A DNA stretch of 64,000 bases from Spirodela intermedia (lineage: Eukaryota > Streptophyta > Magnoliopsida > Alismatales > Araceae). Positions 55,349 to 64,000 of this stretch are shown piece by piece; the first letter of the stretch is position 1, and each line of letters opens with the position of its first letter. The notes beneath the pieces are model-generated. The model saw nothing but the letters and a program-made list of their open reading frames with translations, was not told where the DNA came from and ran no database searches. The stretch lies in contig LR746275.1 of NCBI GenBank assembly GCA_902729315.2, positions 3,364,001 through 3,428,000 on the forward strand. The letters run 5' to 3'. The position numbers were made by a program, and so were the translations under genes.

Positions 55349-55377
55349 CCTCCCCTCCCCCCCCCCCCTCCCCCCCC
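55349..55377. repeat. C-rich tract
   Basis: Almost pure C over 29 bp with three T interruptions, probably inside a 5'UTR intron of the IQD gene. Confidence 0.85.
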
Positions 55378-55494
55378 TAATTTGTCTCCTCCTTTCTTAA
55401 CATGGTATGGGGTTTCCTGAATTATCCGTTTTGTGTGCTTCTATTGCTGAATGTGGGAACTGATATAAAGGGAGGAATGCCATAGAAGGAAAAT

Positions 55495-58068
55495 ATGGGA
55501 AAGAAAGGGAAGTGGCTCGGTGCTGTCAAGAAGGTCTTCAGCCCTGAATCAAAGGAGAAGAGCGATCAGGTTCACTATGCTTTCTAATCTTTTTTTATTT
55601 TTTGTTTAATCTGTATTACTTCATTTTATCTGCAGTGATCTCTCTCTCTGATATGAGTTCTCACATTTATCAATTGGTTTCTGTCAGAAAACCCACAAAT
55701 CCGAGAAGAAATGGAGTTTTGGGAAATCAAAGCAGCCGGAGTCGGATTCTTCCCCTTTGGAAGCATCTGAGGCTCCTGTTGCAGATCCTCCGCCTCCAAT
55801 TTCTCATGATGAAGCCAAGCAGACAGAGGGGGAGAGCAACCGTGCGCAGTCTGTTGAACTCACTACCGTAGAAGTATCTGAGCCTGCTGAGGTAGCCACC
55901 GAGGCATCTGCTGTGGTTGTTCCTCTCACGGGAGATGCCAGAAGGTTCCCCGGCAGGTCAACTGAAGAGATTGCGGCGATCAAGATCCAGACGGCATTCA
56001 GAGGATATCTGGTACAGTTTACACCCTAGTTTAGCTTTTGGAAAAGCATCCTTGAATGCATCTCAGTCCCATTTGGGAATCTTGCGAATAAGCAATAGGC
56101 TCTTGATCACTTGCAGAAAAAAAACTCATCCATCTTAAAGCATCACTCATCACCATTCTTCTGTGATTCTGCTCCTAATTTATGATGATTCCATGAATCA
56201 GAGGCCCACTCTTGATGATCATGCTCTTGACTATATTTGTTAACTGGGATCTGGCCTCCCCATGGTGCTCTGGTCATGCCTAACCACTCAAAGAATGAAT
56301 GTGATGTCCATCCTGTTCCAGAAAATCCTTCATCGTAATCACCTTTCCGCAAAAGCTTACCTCTTCTCCATCATTTTAAGCTGAAGTTGACCTTCTCCTT
56401 CTTTCCTCAGAGCCATTAGTAGGCTCATCCAATCCGGGGCAGGGAAAGAGTTGGCGCCTTATGAGCCTAAAAAAATGGTAGCCAACTTGAATGTTCCTAA
56501 GCTCAACCATGTGGCATAAACAGTTATAGTTGCATTGATTTTCCTGGCAAGCGGAGGCTAGTTCTTGACCTTCCCATTTGGTCTGCACTTACCTTGTTCA
56601 ACCCTCAGGCAAGGAGAGCATTGCGAGCATTGAAAGGATTGGTCAGGTTGAAGTCACTTTTGCACAGCAATGCTGTCAAGCGTCAATCTGCAGCCACATT
56701 ACGCTGTATGCAGACTCTCTCTAAAGTCCAATCTCAGATCCGCACCACGAGGATCAGGATGACAGAGGAGAACCAGGCTCTCCAGAGACAGTTGCAGCTG
56801 AAGCGTGAGAAAGAGCTTGAGGCTTTAAGGGCATCTGTAAGTCGCCTTCTATTCGCTTATTATATTTATGGCATGTGGACTGTGGGCCTTCTATTCGCTT
56901 ATAATCTGAAGCTGCTTCCAAGCCTGTAGGAACTTTCACTAGTCGTTAGATTTATTTCTGTCAAGTCCTAATATGCCGCAACTTTGGTTTCTGATGGGTG
57001 TAAACCAATCCAAGCATGAACACAGTTTCATTAATAGTTCGTTGAGATCTTTTTACCACAGACCGGTGAAATAGATTGTGGCTATTCTGAGAACCCTGCG
57101 TCTGACTTTTGCAACAGATGGGAGAGGACTGGGATGACAGTCTGCAGTCCAAAGAGCAGCTCGAAGCAAGTTTATTGAACAAGCACGAGGCCGCCATAAG
57201 AAGAGAAAGGGCACTGGCATACGCGTTTTCTCGCCAGGTACAAGGGGATGCATTTTCTCTCTCTAAATCTCATAGCTGATGTAGTTAGTTTGCTATTTCG
57301 TCCAAGTTTACCCACCCCACCTTCAGTGGATACAAATGGAAAATTTTCTTGACTTTTGTTGGGCAGTGGAAGAACTCATCGAGGTCGGTGAACACGCTGT
57401 TTACCGACCCGAGCAATCCACACTGGGGTTGGAGCTGGTTAGAACGCTGGATGGCAGCCAAATCCTGGGAGACACGGAGCACAGCGGGGAAAGAGCTCAA
57501 CAACGACAACGCCTCCATTAAAAGTGCTTCTACCCGCATTGCCGTTGATGGAGAAGCGAAGAAGCCTCTCCCTCACAGAGACATCAATCTCGACAAGCCC
57601 TCACCCACCACGGCCCAGAGACTGAACAAACCGCTCAGCCGCCAGTCCCCCTCCACTCCGCTCTCCAAGGCCTCCTCTTTTGCGGGGAAGATCAAGCCGC
57701 CCAGCCCAGGCGGGGCCCATGGGCCCGCAGAAGATGACGCCAGGAGCCAGGTCAGCATCCATTCAGAGAGGGCTCGTCGTCACAGCATAGCTGGGTCCTC
57801 GGTGAGGGACGATGAGAGCCTGGGGGGCTCCCCTGCCATCCCCAGCTACATGGCTGCCACACAGTCAGCAAGGGCCAAGCTGCAGTCACAGAGCCCGTTG
57901 ACCGAGAGGCTCGAAACTCCTGAGAAGGCGTCTCTGGGCTCGGCGAAGAAACGACTCTCGTTCTCTTCTAGGGATAAGAAAAACTCCTCACCGGCTATAG
58001 CAAGGCGCCACTCGGGGCCCCCGAAGGTAGACCTCAGCTCAGTGAGGGCCCCACCCCTCCCCTCCTGA
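55495..58068 (+). CDS. IQ67-domain calmodulin-binding protein (IQD family)
   Basis: IQD scaffold that binds calmodulin and is usually tied to microtubules, nucleus or plasma membrane. Five exons: 55495-55569, 55688-56011, 56609-56836, 57118-57237 and 57367-58068, all phase 0; 482 residues. The N-terminus MGKKGKWLGAVKKVFSPESK is the usual IQD start. The IQ67 region begins EEIAAIKIQTAFRGYL (about 118-133) and continues ARRALRALKGLVRLKSLLHS and VQSQIRTTRIRM, holding IQ (IQxxxRGxxxR) and 1-5-10/1-8-14-type motifs. The phase-0 intron after 16 residues of IQ67 is the hallmark position for this family. Further on are ERALAYAFSRQWK, WGWSWLERWMAAKSWE and, near the end, a DUF4005-like region (SIPSYMAATQSARAKL type: here AIPSYMAATQSARAKL), then AKKRLSFSSR. 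It ends Ser/Pro-rich and basic. The subgroup is not resolved. Confidence 0.95.
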
Positions 58069-58445
58069 GCTCCCCTGAAAGAGCCATGAATCTCTCTCCT
58101 GCTTCTCATTTGGCAGCCAATTCATTTATTCCGCGGATTTATCATTATGTAATTTTATTTTTTTTCCTACTTTGGATGTTATTTTACGTGTTTTCTATCA
58201 CTCTGTTCCTTCTCTTATTGGTAATGCCAGGTTGTTGCGAATGTAAGCTGTTTGGACAGATCCTGTTTATAATGTGTTGATGCGAATCTGAGCTTCTGCA
58301 ACTCTTCCATTTTATGATTTCTGTGAAATCAGTGTTTTTAATCCTGTTTGCCTGGTCGGCGTTGACTTTTAGGTTGTTGGAATTTTCTTGAAAATTATTG
58401 AGTATTACTGGAGAAGAATCTGTAATTCTTTCCTTTAAGAAGTTC

Positions 58446-58452
58446 AGAGAGA

Positions 58453-58488
<36 letters not shown>
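58446..58488. repeat. (GA)n microsatellite
   Basis: About 20 GA units with one ATG interruption, about 380 bp past the IQD stop codon. Confidence 0.95.
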
Positions 58489-58490
<2 letters not shown>

Positions 58491-58917
58491 CAATAGCCAC
58501 AAATAGTCAACTTCTGGAGAAAAGTCAAATGAAAAAGACTCCGAAAATATCTCTGACTACAATCATTGAACAATCCTGTAGTCGAAGAAGATCTCACTAG
58601 TAGAGTGATGCTTCAAAATAATGCTGTGATTGGTTTACTAGCAGTTGACTCGGACCACCTCGTGAACACGAGCTTCCAGGTTATGCGAGGGAGAAAGATG
58701 GGTTGATCGGTACCCTGGAAACAGAAATGTCCCAAGTATCTGACTTTTGACCGTGAACTCCCAAAATAACCCATATAAGCTGCCATTTATAAATAAAATA
58801 TGTGCAATATATATATATATACTTTTTACAATATCCACCCATTATATATATAATCACGTCTGCTGTAGATCTCCCCTATTTTGTCATATATTATTATATA
58901 ATAATATAAACAAATCG

Positions 58918-58919
<2 letters not shown>

Positions 58920-58952
<33 letters not shown>
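58920..58952. repeat. (GA)n microsatellite
   Basis: About 16 GA units following a TA-rich stretch, in the same strand sense as the tract 430 bp to the left. Confidence 0.95.
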
Positions 58953-58954
<2 letters not shown>

Positions 58955-59394
58955 GAATAAGAAAGTTATATCAGAAGCACGTGCAAAAATCCCTAGGACA
59001 AAAGGTGAAGGTGGAGGATATATTTCATGGAAAATAAACGTGGAAATTGAAAGAAAAAAAGGTACATCAGATCATAGCGCACGCCCAATAACAGACAGTG
59101 ACCACATTTCACATGAATTAATAATAACTCAATTCGGGCAAAAAACGTCACAAAGGTAACGCGTAAATCCTAATCTAAAAAGTCAAAAATTTCCTTAAAT
59201 GGGGGAAGACTCCCCATTTTCTTGAAGAACAACGAAAAACCCCAATTCTCATTTGCTGGCGTCACATTCCGTACTTCCACATAGTCAACAAAGTCAAATC
59301 CGACGTGGAAATAGGGAGGTTACGATTTTGAAGAAGAAAAACCGGTGTCAGACAGACATCCGTCCCCGCCCACCGCCCCCCTCCTCCCCCGAGA

Positions 59395-59402
59395 TGACGT
59401 CA
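59395..59402. promoter_or_regulatory. TGACGTCA palindrome (CRE/as-1-type bZIP site)
   Basis: Perfect 8-bp palindrome about 437 bp before the SAMTL-like ATG. It is a known bZIP core; functional role is inferred from position only. Confidence 0.4.
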
Positions 59403-59831
59403 TATATTCATGCCTTATCCGGAGGCGCCTCGAAGCAACGGCAAAAAGATCCTTCTTCTCTGCCCGTGTGGGGGAACACGATAAGACTATACTTTTCCGT
59501 CGGCGTCAGAGGAGAGGAGAAGAAACTGTTCCAACATAACTAATCGTCTCCCTCCACCACTCCTCCCGCCGCAGCTCCGCCGCCCCTCGCCGACGGCCGC
59601 CACGTTCTCCCTCATCAGCTCCTCTCCGAGCTTATCCACTCTTCGTCTTCTTCTCGACTCCCACCCTGTTCCTCTCGCTTCGGCTGGAATTCTCTGTGTC
59701 TTCTTCTCTCCATGGCCGCTTGCCATTGAGGTTCCTGCGGCAGGGGGAGGGGGGAGGATGTCTCCCCTCAAGAATCTCTCTGGTCCTGAACCTTGCCTAG
59801 GGCTGTGAGATTGGTTGGTCTGCTGGTCGCC

Positions 59832-62800
59832 ATGCAGGATCCCTTGGAGTCCTTCTTCAACTCGATGCGCGCCGCTGAGTGCGGCTTCAGACGGGCCGTG
59901 AAGGATGTTGAATTCCAGTGGCGGGCTCCCCGTCGGGGCGGCCATCGCGTAGGTTTCTTCAGTCAACGGAAGGAGGTGCCTCAGTTGGCGGAGGAGGCAG
60001 AACAGGGCTGGGATATGACTGTTCCCGCCGAGGAGGTGACCGGGAAATGGTCACTCGCTGTTTTCTCTGCTCCGATCGAATCTCTACCGTGGAGAAACGT
60101 CCGTAGGAGCGAGGAGACGAAGAGGGCGCCGACACGGGGTGATGTTTCAGGGGAGGACAGTGGCTGGTGCTCGTTCTGCGTGGAACTTCCGGCGGCGCTG
60201 TCTTTCTTCCTCGACGGGTTTCAATTACCGAGAAAACACGTCCGGAAGCGCTCTGCCATGGAAGACGGCCATCGGCATCATCTTGGCTTAAGAGCCAATG
60301 GCGAAGGTTCAGATGGGAAGTGTAGTGTGGATAATCGGCATAAAAGGAAACCAGTAACTCCAGGATTCCTGACGAGCTGGCTGCTCGAGAATTTGCTGCG
60401 GAAGCTTTATATGCTCGATCAGAACATCCAAGATGGTGGGGCTAAGCCCTCCGGGACACCAGCTTCTTCGGAGCCTCTTCCAGATGATCATCTGAAGATA
60501 ATAACAGGCATTATAGAACGGAAAAAGTCGGATGTGGGCGGCTTCCTGTCGCACATGAGTTTTGCCAGAGTCGGAGGACTGCCGGCGACCCTTGCCGGAT
60601 TTACCGTTCCTATCAAGGGTGTGGCTCGGCATCATCCCTCCAACAGCGGAAGGGATGAACCAGAGACCAATTCGGTGCAAAAGCTCACGCGTGAACTGTT
60701 AAGCATCCCCTTGTCGAACGTTGAGCGCTGGCTATCCACAGTCTCCACTGTTTCTCTGGCGGGGCTCGTAGAGTTTCTGCCCCAATTGAGGCGATCCTCT
60801 AGGGAACATCCCGACAAGAAGAAGCTAATATCCGTTCAGGACTTTTTCAGGTACACGGAGACGGAAGGTATGGCAATTACTTCTGTCGTATGCTCTCAGT
60901 GCATTTGGAAGATAACAAGAATTTAACAGTTTCATTGTTCTACGATATCTTCTGTATGGTAATCTTGTTGAATTATTAGCCCCTGCTTTTCAACTTTCTT
61001 CATGTTTGTTGACTTTTGATTCAGAAAATGCATGTGCGCATGTTTTCTTCCATTCTGTTCCCTGTGATCAATGCTCTATATTAGCTTTTTTGCCTGGGCC
61101 TACTTTGCTTGAAAGACACTATTTTTTCCTCGTCATGAGATATCTTACGGACTAATCTTAGTAGATTAAGCCTGCTGATGCTTACATGATATAAAGCTTT
61201 CAACCTTCATGGTGTATGTCTTCGAGGAAGATATTATATTTTATCGTCATTATTTTTCTTTCAGAGAATGGGATGAAGAAACAATGTCAGATTATGTTTG
61301 TCTCCAGTAATTCAACCTCATGACAGTATGTTAGGATAAACCTAAAGGGTGACGAGATAAAACTATTATCCTACCCGTTCGAAAGGTCCTTTAAAATCCA
61401 TGATCTTGATCACACATATTACATTGAGCGAATGGCATCGTAAAGAATTTTTTTTGAAATTTATAAGGAAAGCATTTTTTCTTCAGGTTCCTCTGTTATC
61501 TTCATATAAGATTAGTGCGAGGGTGACATTTTGAACAGCATCTTATTCTTTTATTTAGCTTGTGCATTTTTTAGTTAAATTGTTGTATTATAAACTCATA
61601 ATTCGCTTGACGGAAGTTTGGGGGGGGGAATACGAAGAGGTCCGCTTGAGCATGAAACTAGTAAACCTATATTATTATCATATTCAATAAAATAAAATAA
61701 TTAAGTAATAATGATCTTTGAAGTGCCAACTATAATGTCACTGTTCTATTCATGTCAGAATGGGACTCAACCTCTTTTTGTATCATTTTCTCTTTCGCTG
61801 ATTGTAATTACATGACGACAGGAAGACGATTCTTTGAGGAATTGGATAGGGACGGTGATGGGCAAGTAACACTTGAAGATCTAGAGATTGCCATGAGAAA
61901 GAGAAGGCTCCCTCAGAAATATGCTCGGGAATTCTTGCGACAGACCAGAAGCCACATGTTTTCAAAGTCAATTAAATGGAAGCAGTTTCTGTCTCTACTG
62001 GAACAGGAGGAGGCCACCATCCTCCGAGCCTATACTACCCTTTGCTTGAGCAAGTCGGGGACATTAGAAAAAAGTCAGATTATGACCACACTTAAAAGCG
62101 CAGGACTTCCTGCCAATGAAGACTCTGCTGTTGCCATGATGCGCTATTTGAATCCAGACACTCACGGGTCAATCTCCTACAGCCATTTTCGAAATTTCAT
62201 GCTTCTTCTTCCCTCAGAGCGCCTTGAAGACGACCCTAGGTAAATGGTATTTCTTGACCGGCTAACTTGCATCATTCATTTCTAATGTCTTACCAATGGC
62301 AGTATTCCTATATGTTGAGATGTATTCGTAAATATTCTGATCCGTGGAATTTTATTTTGTCTATTTTATTACTTTAATAATACGCCAATGGCTTCGAATT
62401 ATGTAGTATTGTTTTTATCATAAGGCTACACTGTAAGTGTGATTATTTTTGAAGTCTTAGTTCAACTGACTGTATTAATAAATAAATTTTGATCCATAAA
62501 GAGTATTTCTCCTCAGAACCAGTTCATACCTGCTATTATTTTCATTTCTAGTCTCTATAATTATTTTTCTTACTGTTATTTTTCTCTGTATTTCTAAGGG
62601 ACAATTAGCTATCTCGATTCCTCTCACTTCATAGGTAGCCGTTGGATTCCAGAAATTTAACCATTAATTACGTTCTAATATAGTTGAAACAGTCTTATCT
62701 GAAGTCAGGCAGTCATGGGTATGTTTAACGGTTTTCTTTCACGGAGATTAATTTCTAGCGCATCGAATTTTCACCTACAGGAACGTCTGGTTTGAAGCTG

Positions 62801-63795
62801 CGACGGTGGTTTCTGTCCCCCCTCCCATGGCGATTCGTGCTGAAAGTGTATTGAAGTCTGCTTTAGCAGGTGGACTCGCTTCTGCGCTTTCAACTTCCCT
62901 ACTGTACCCTGTGGACACTATGAAGGCAAGCCTCCCCGTTTTTTACCCTGGTTCCCGTACTTCTTCTATTTTATTTTCTAATTATGCAAGGCAGAACAGA
63001 TTGACGAAATAAGAGAGGAAAAGGCATTTTATTTTCTAATTCTGTCACGCTATTTGGATCACTGATTAGCTTGTATCTCGAGGAAGCCATTTATTTTGGT
63101 ATTCTAATCTTTTATCTCGTATGTCAGTTTTTGTCAAAAGTATCATATCAAGGCATAGTTTCTAGCTTTGAAAAACCAAATCTCCTGCTGAAGTAAGATC
63201 ATCCGAGTCTCTGTCAAATCTACCAGTACTGGAACTTTCCAAATACCTGTTCTAGAAATCAGCTCGGTTGCTACTTCTCCACACCCACTTTGTAGGCGTT
63301 GATGGTTTCCATTGATGTTCTATGGGGAGGTCTTGATGGACAATACGAGATATGAACGCTTTAGATTATAAGGACTAGTAATAGTGACAGATCTAATGTG
63401 CCATTTAATGTTAGATCTTCTGTCTCAAGCTCTCTGTTGAGTGTCTTCATGCGTATTGAGTGTTAGATTTTCTGGCCGGCGGTTAAGGTGACATGATGTT
63501 AAAATATCAGACGAGGGTACAAGCATCGACTCTCTCATTCCCAGAACTCGTTTCAAGGCTTCCACAAATTGGGCTACGAGGGTTATACAGAGGCTCTGTG
63601 CCAGCTATTCTTGGGCAATTCTCAAGGTCTTCTTCTTCTGTAGCATCGACTAATTTTCTATATTTGGTGGCATAAATTCACGTGGCTGAATCCTTTTCTG
63701 CTTATGATGGCAACAGCCACGGGCTACGGACGGGGATCCTTGAAGCAAGCAAGCTTCTGTTGATAAATGTTGCCCCTTCACTTCCAGAAATTCAG
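59832..63795 (+). CDS. SAMTL: EF-hand mitochondrial-carrier-family protein, SAMTL-like (partial, runs off right edge)
   Basis: Resembles Arabidopsis At2g35800 (SAMTL), a predicted organellar carrier related to S-adenosylmethionine transporters but with a long calcium-binding N-terminus. Five exons are visible: 59832-60867, 61822-62239, 62781-62925, 63511-63626 and 63717-63795, 598 codons so far. The start MQDPLESFFNSM fits the family better than an ATG 13 codons upstream. Residues 1-345 form a large region of unknown fold (SLAGLVEFLPQLRRSSREHP, KKLISVQDFFRYTETEG). The EF-hand loop DRDGDGQVTLED (354-365) has Asp at 1, 3, 5 and 12; a second hand near LSKSGTLEKSQI is degenerate. The carrier domain begins SALAGGLASALSTSLLYPVD. 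Its first P-x-D-x-x-K-x-R signature, PVDTMKTR, spans an intron whose donor is AAG|GCAAGC, a GC-AG intron. GLRGLYRGSVPAILGQFS and GLRTGILEASKLLL follow. Later carrier repeats lie outside the window. Confidence 0.93.
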
Positions 63796-64000
63796 GTGAT
63801 AATCGTGCCTTAAGTTGCTGTTCTAATTCTCTGACTACAGGTTTGCTTTATTATGTGCGCATTTTCTTCCCTAATTGGATTCAAGATAAGTTGACTTCTA
63901 TTTTTAGTTAATTTTCTTTAAGAATAACCAAAGAATCTGCGTTTTCTTGGGGAAAAAATCGATTCTTTCACTCTTGTTCATCTGACCCAAATGCGATAAT

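Larger units (their letters stand above)
54126..55494. other. Intergenic and 5' leader of IQD gene
   Basis: No gene supported. 54470-54590 is a purine-rich block, 54831-54867 a (CT)n tract and 55349-55377 a C-rich tract. A good donor (ACCAG|GTACGTG at 55063) suggests a 5'UTR intron ending shortly before the ATG at 55495, common in IQD genes, but the acceptor is not fixed. Confidence 0.6.
58069..59831. other. Intergenic: IQD 3' flank and SAMTL-like 5' flank
   Basis: 1.76 kb with no recognised gene. Holds two (GA)n tracts (58446-58488 and 58920-58952), AT-rich (TA)n patches near 58807-58860, and a CRE-like TGACGTCA at 59395. 59540-59831 is GC-rich leader. Confidence 0.65.

Noticed and set aside
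1-64000. tRNA or rRNA genes
   Set aside because: No cloverleaf with T-loop consensus (GGTTCGANTCC) or rRNA segment was noticed by eye; the tRNA-like string at 26611-26628 is only the LTR element primer-binding site. A tRNAscan run would settle it.

Overview
This is nuclear DNA from a flowering plant. Every recognisable protein is a plant orthologue: plant-type clathrin heavy chain, a KIM-bearing PP2C, a U-box/ARM protein, an IQ67 protein and a SIZ-type SUMO ligase with a PHD finger. Coding regions are split by GT-AG introns. Some genes are GC-rich and intron-poor, others AT-rich with kilobase introns, a contrast common in monocots. The species cannot be named from the sequence.

Layout: (1) 93-5773 (-), 5' part of clathrin heavy chain, running off the left edge. 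(2) 6994-8455 (-), AP2C-type PP2C phosphatase. (3) 10757-14379 (+), U-box/armadillo E3 ligase. (4) 15938-17072 (+), short DUF3741 (TRM/LONGIFOLIA-like) protein. (5) 17960-19825 (+), AllA-like (ureidoglycolate hydrolase family) protein. (6) 20306-21013 (+), STR10-like rhodanese. (7) 22957-23724 (-), YIP1-family Golgi protein. (8) 24688-26808 (-), decayed Ty3-type gag-protease LTR element next to a 290-bp tandem duplication. (9) 27154-32796 (+), TFIIE alpha. (10) 33700-35638 (-), conserved plant protein of unknown function. (11) 37009-50789 (-), SIZ-type SUMO E3 ligase spread over 13.8 kb. (12) 51848-54125 (+), TIM14/PAM18. (13) 55495-58068 (+), IQD protein. (14) 59832 onward (+), SAMTL-like EF-hand mitochondrial carrier, running off the right edge.

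The genes do not form a pathway. They are housekeeping functions: vesicle traffic, transcription initiation, SUMO and ubiquitin ligation, organelle import and transport, and MAPK and calcium signalling. From memory, TIM14, SAMTL and the AllA-like gene are near neighbours in Arabidopsis (At2g35795, At2g35800, At2g35810), so part of the window looks like conserved microsynteny. No CRISPR array, operon, rRNA or tRNA gene was seen. I found no convincing new system. The most distinctive items are two probable GC-AG introns, a trimmed LTR element 345 bp upstream of the TFIIE alpha start, a promoter-proximal tandem duplication, a decayed repeat array in a SIZ intron, a substituted PHD-finger tryptophan, and many (GA/CT)n tracts clustered at gene ends.
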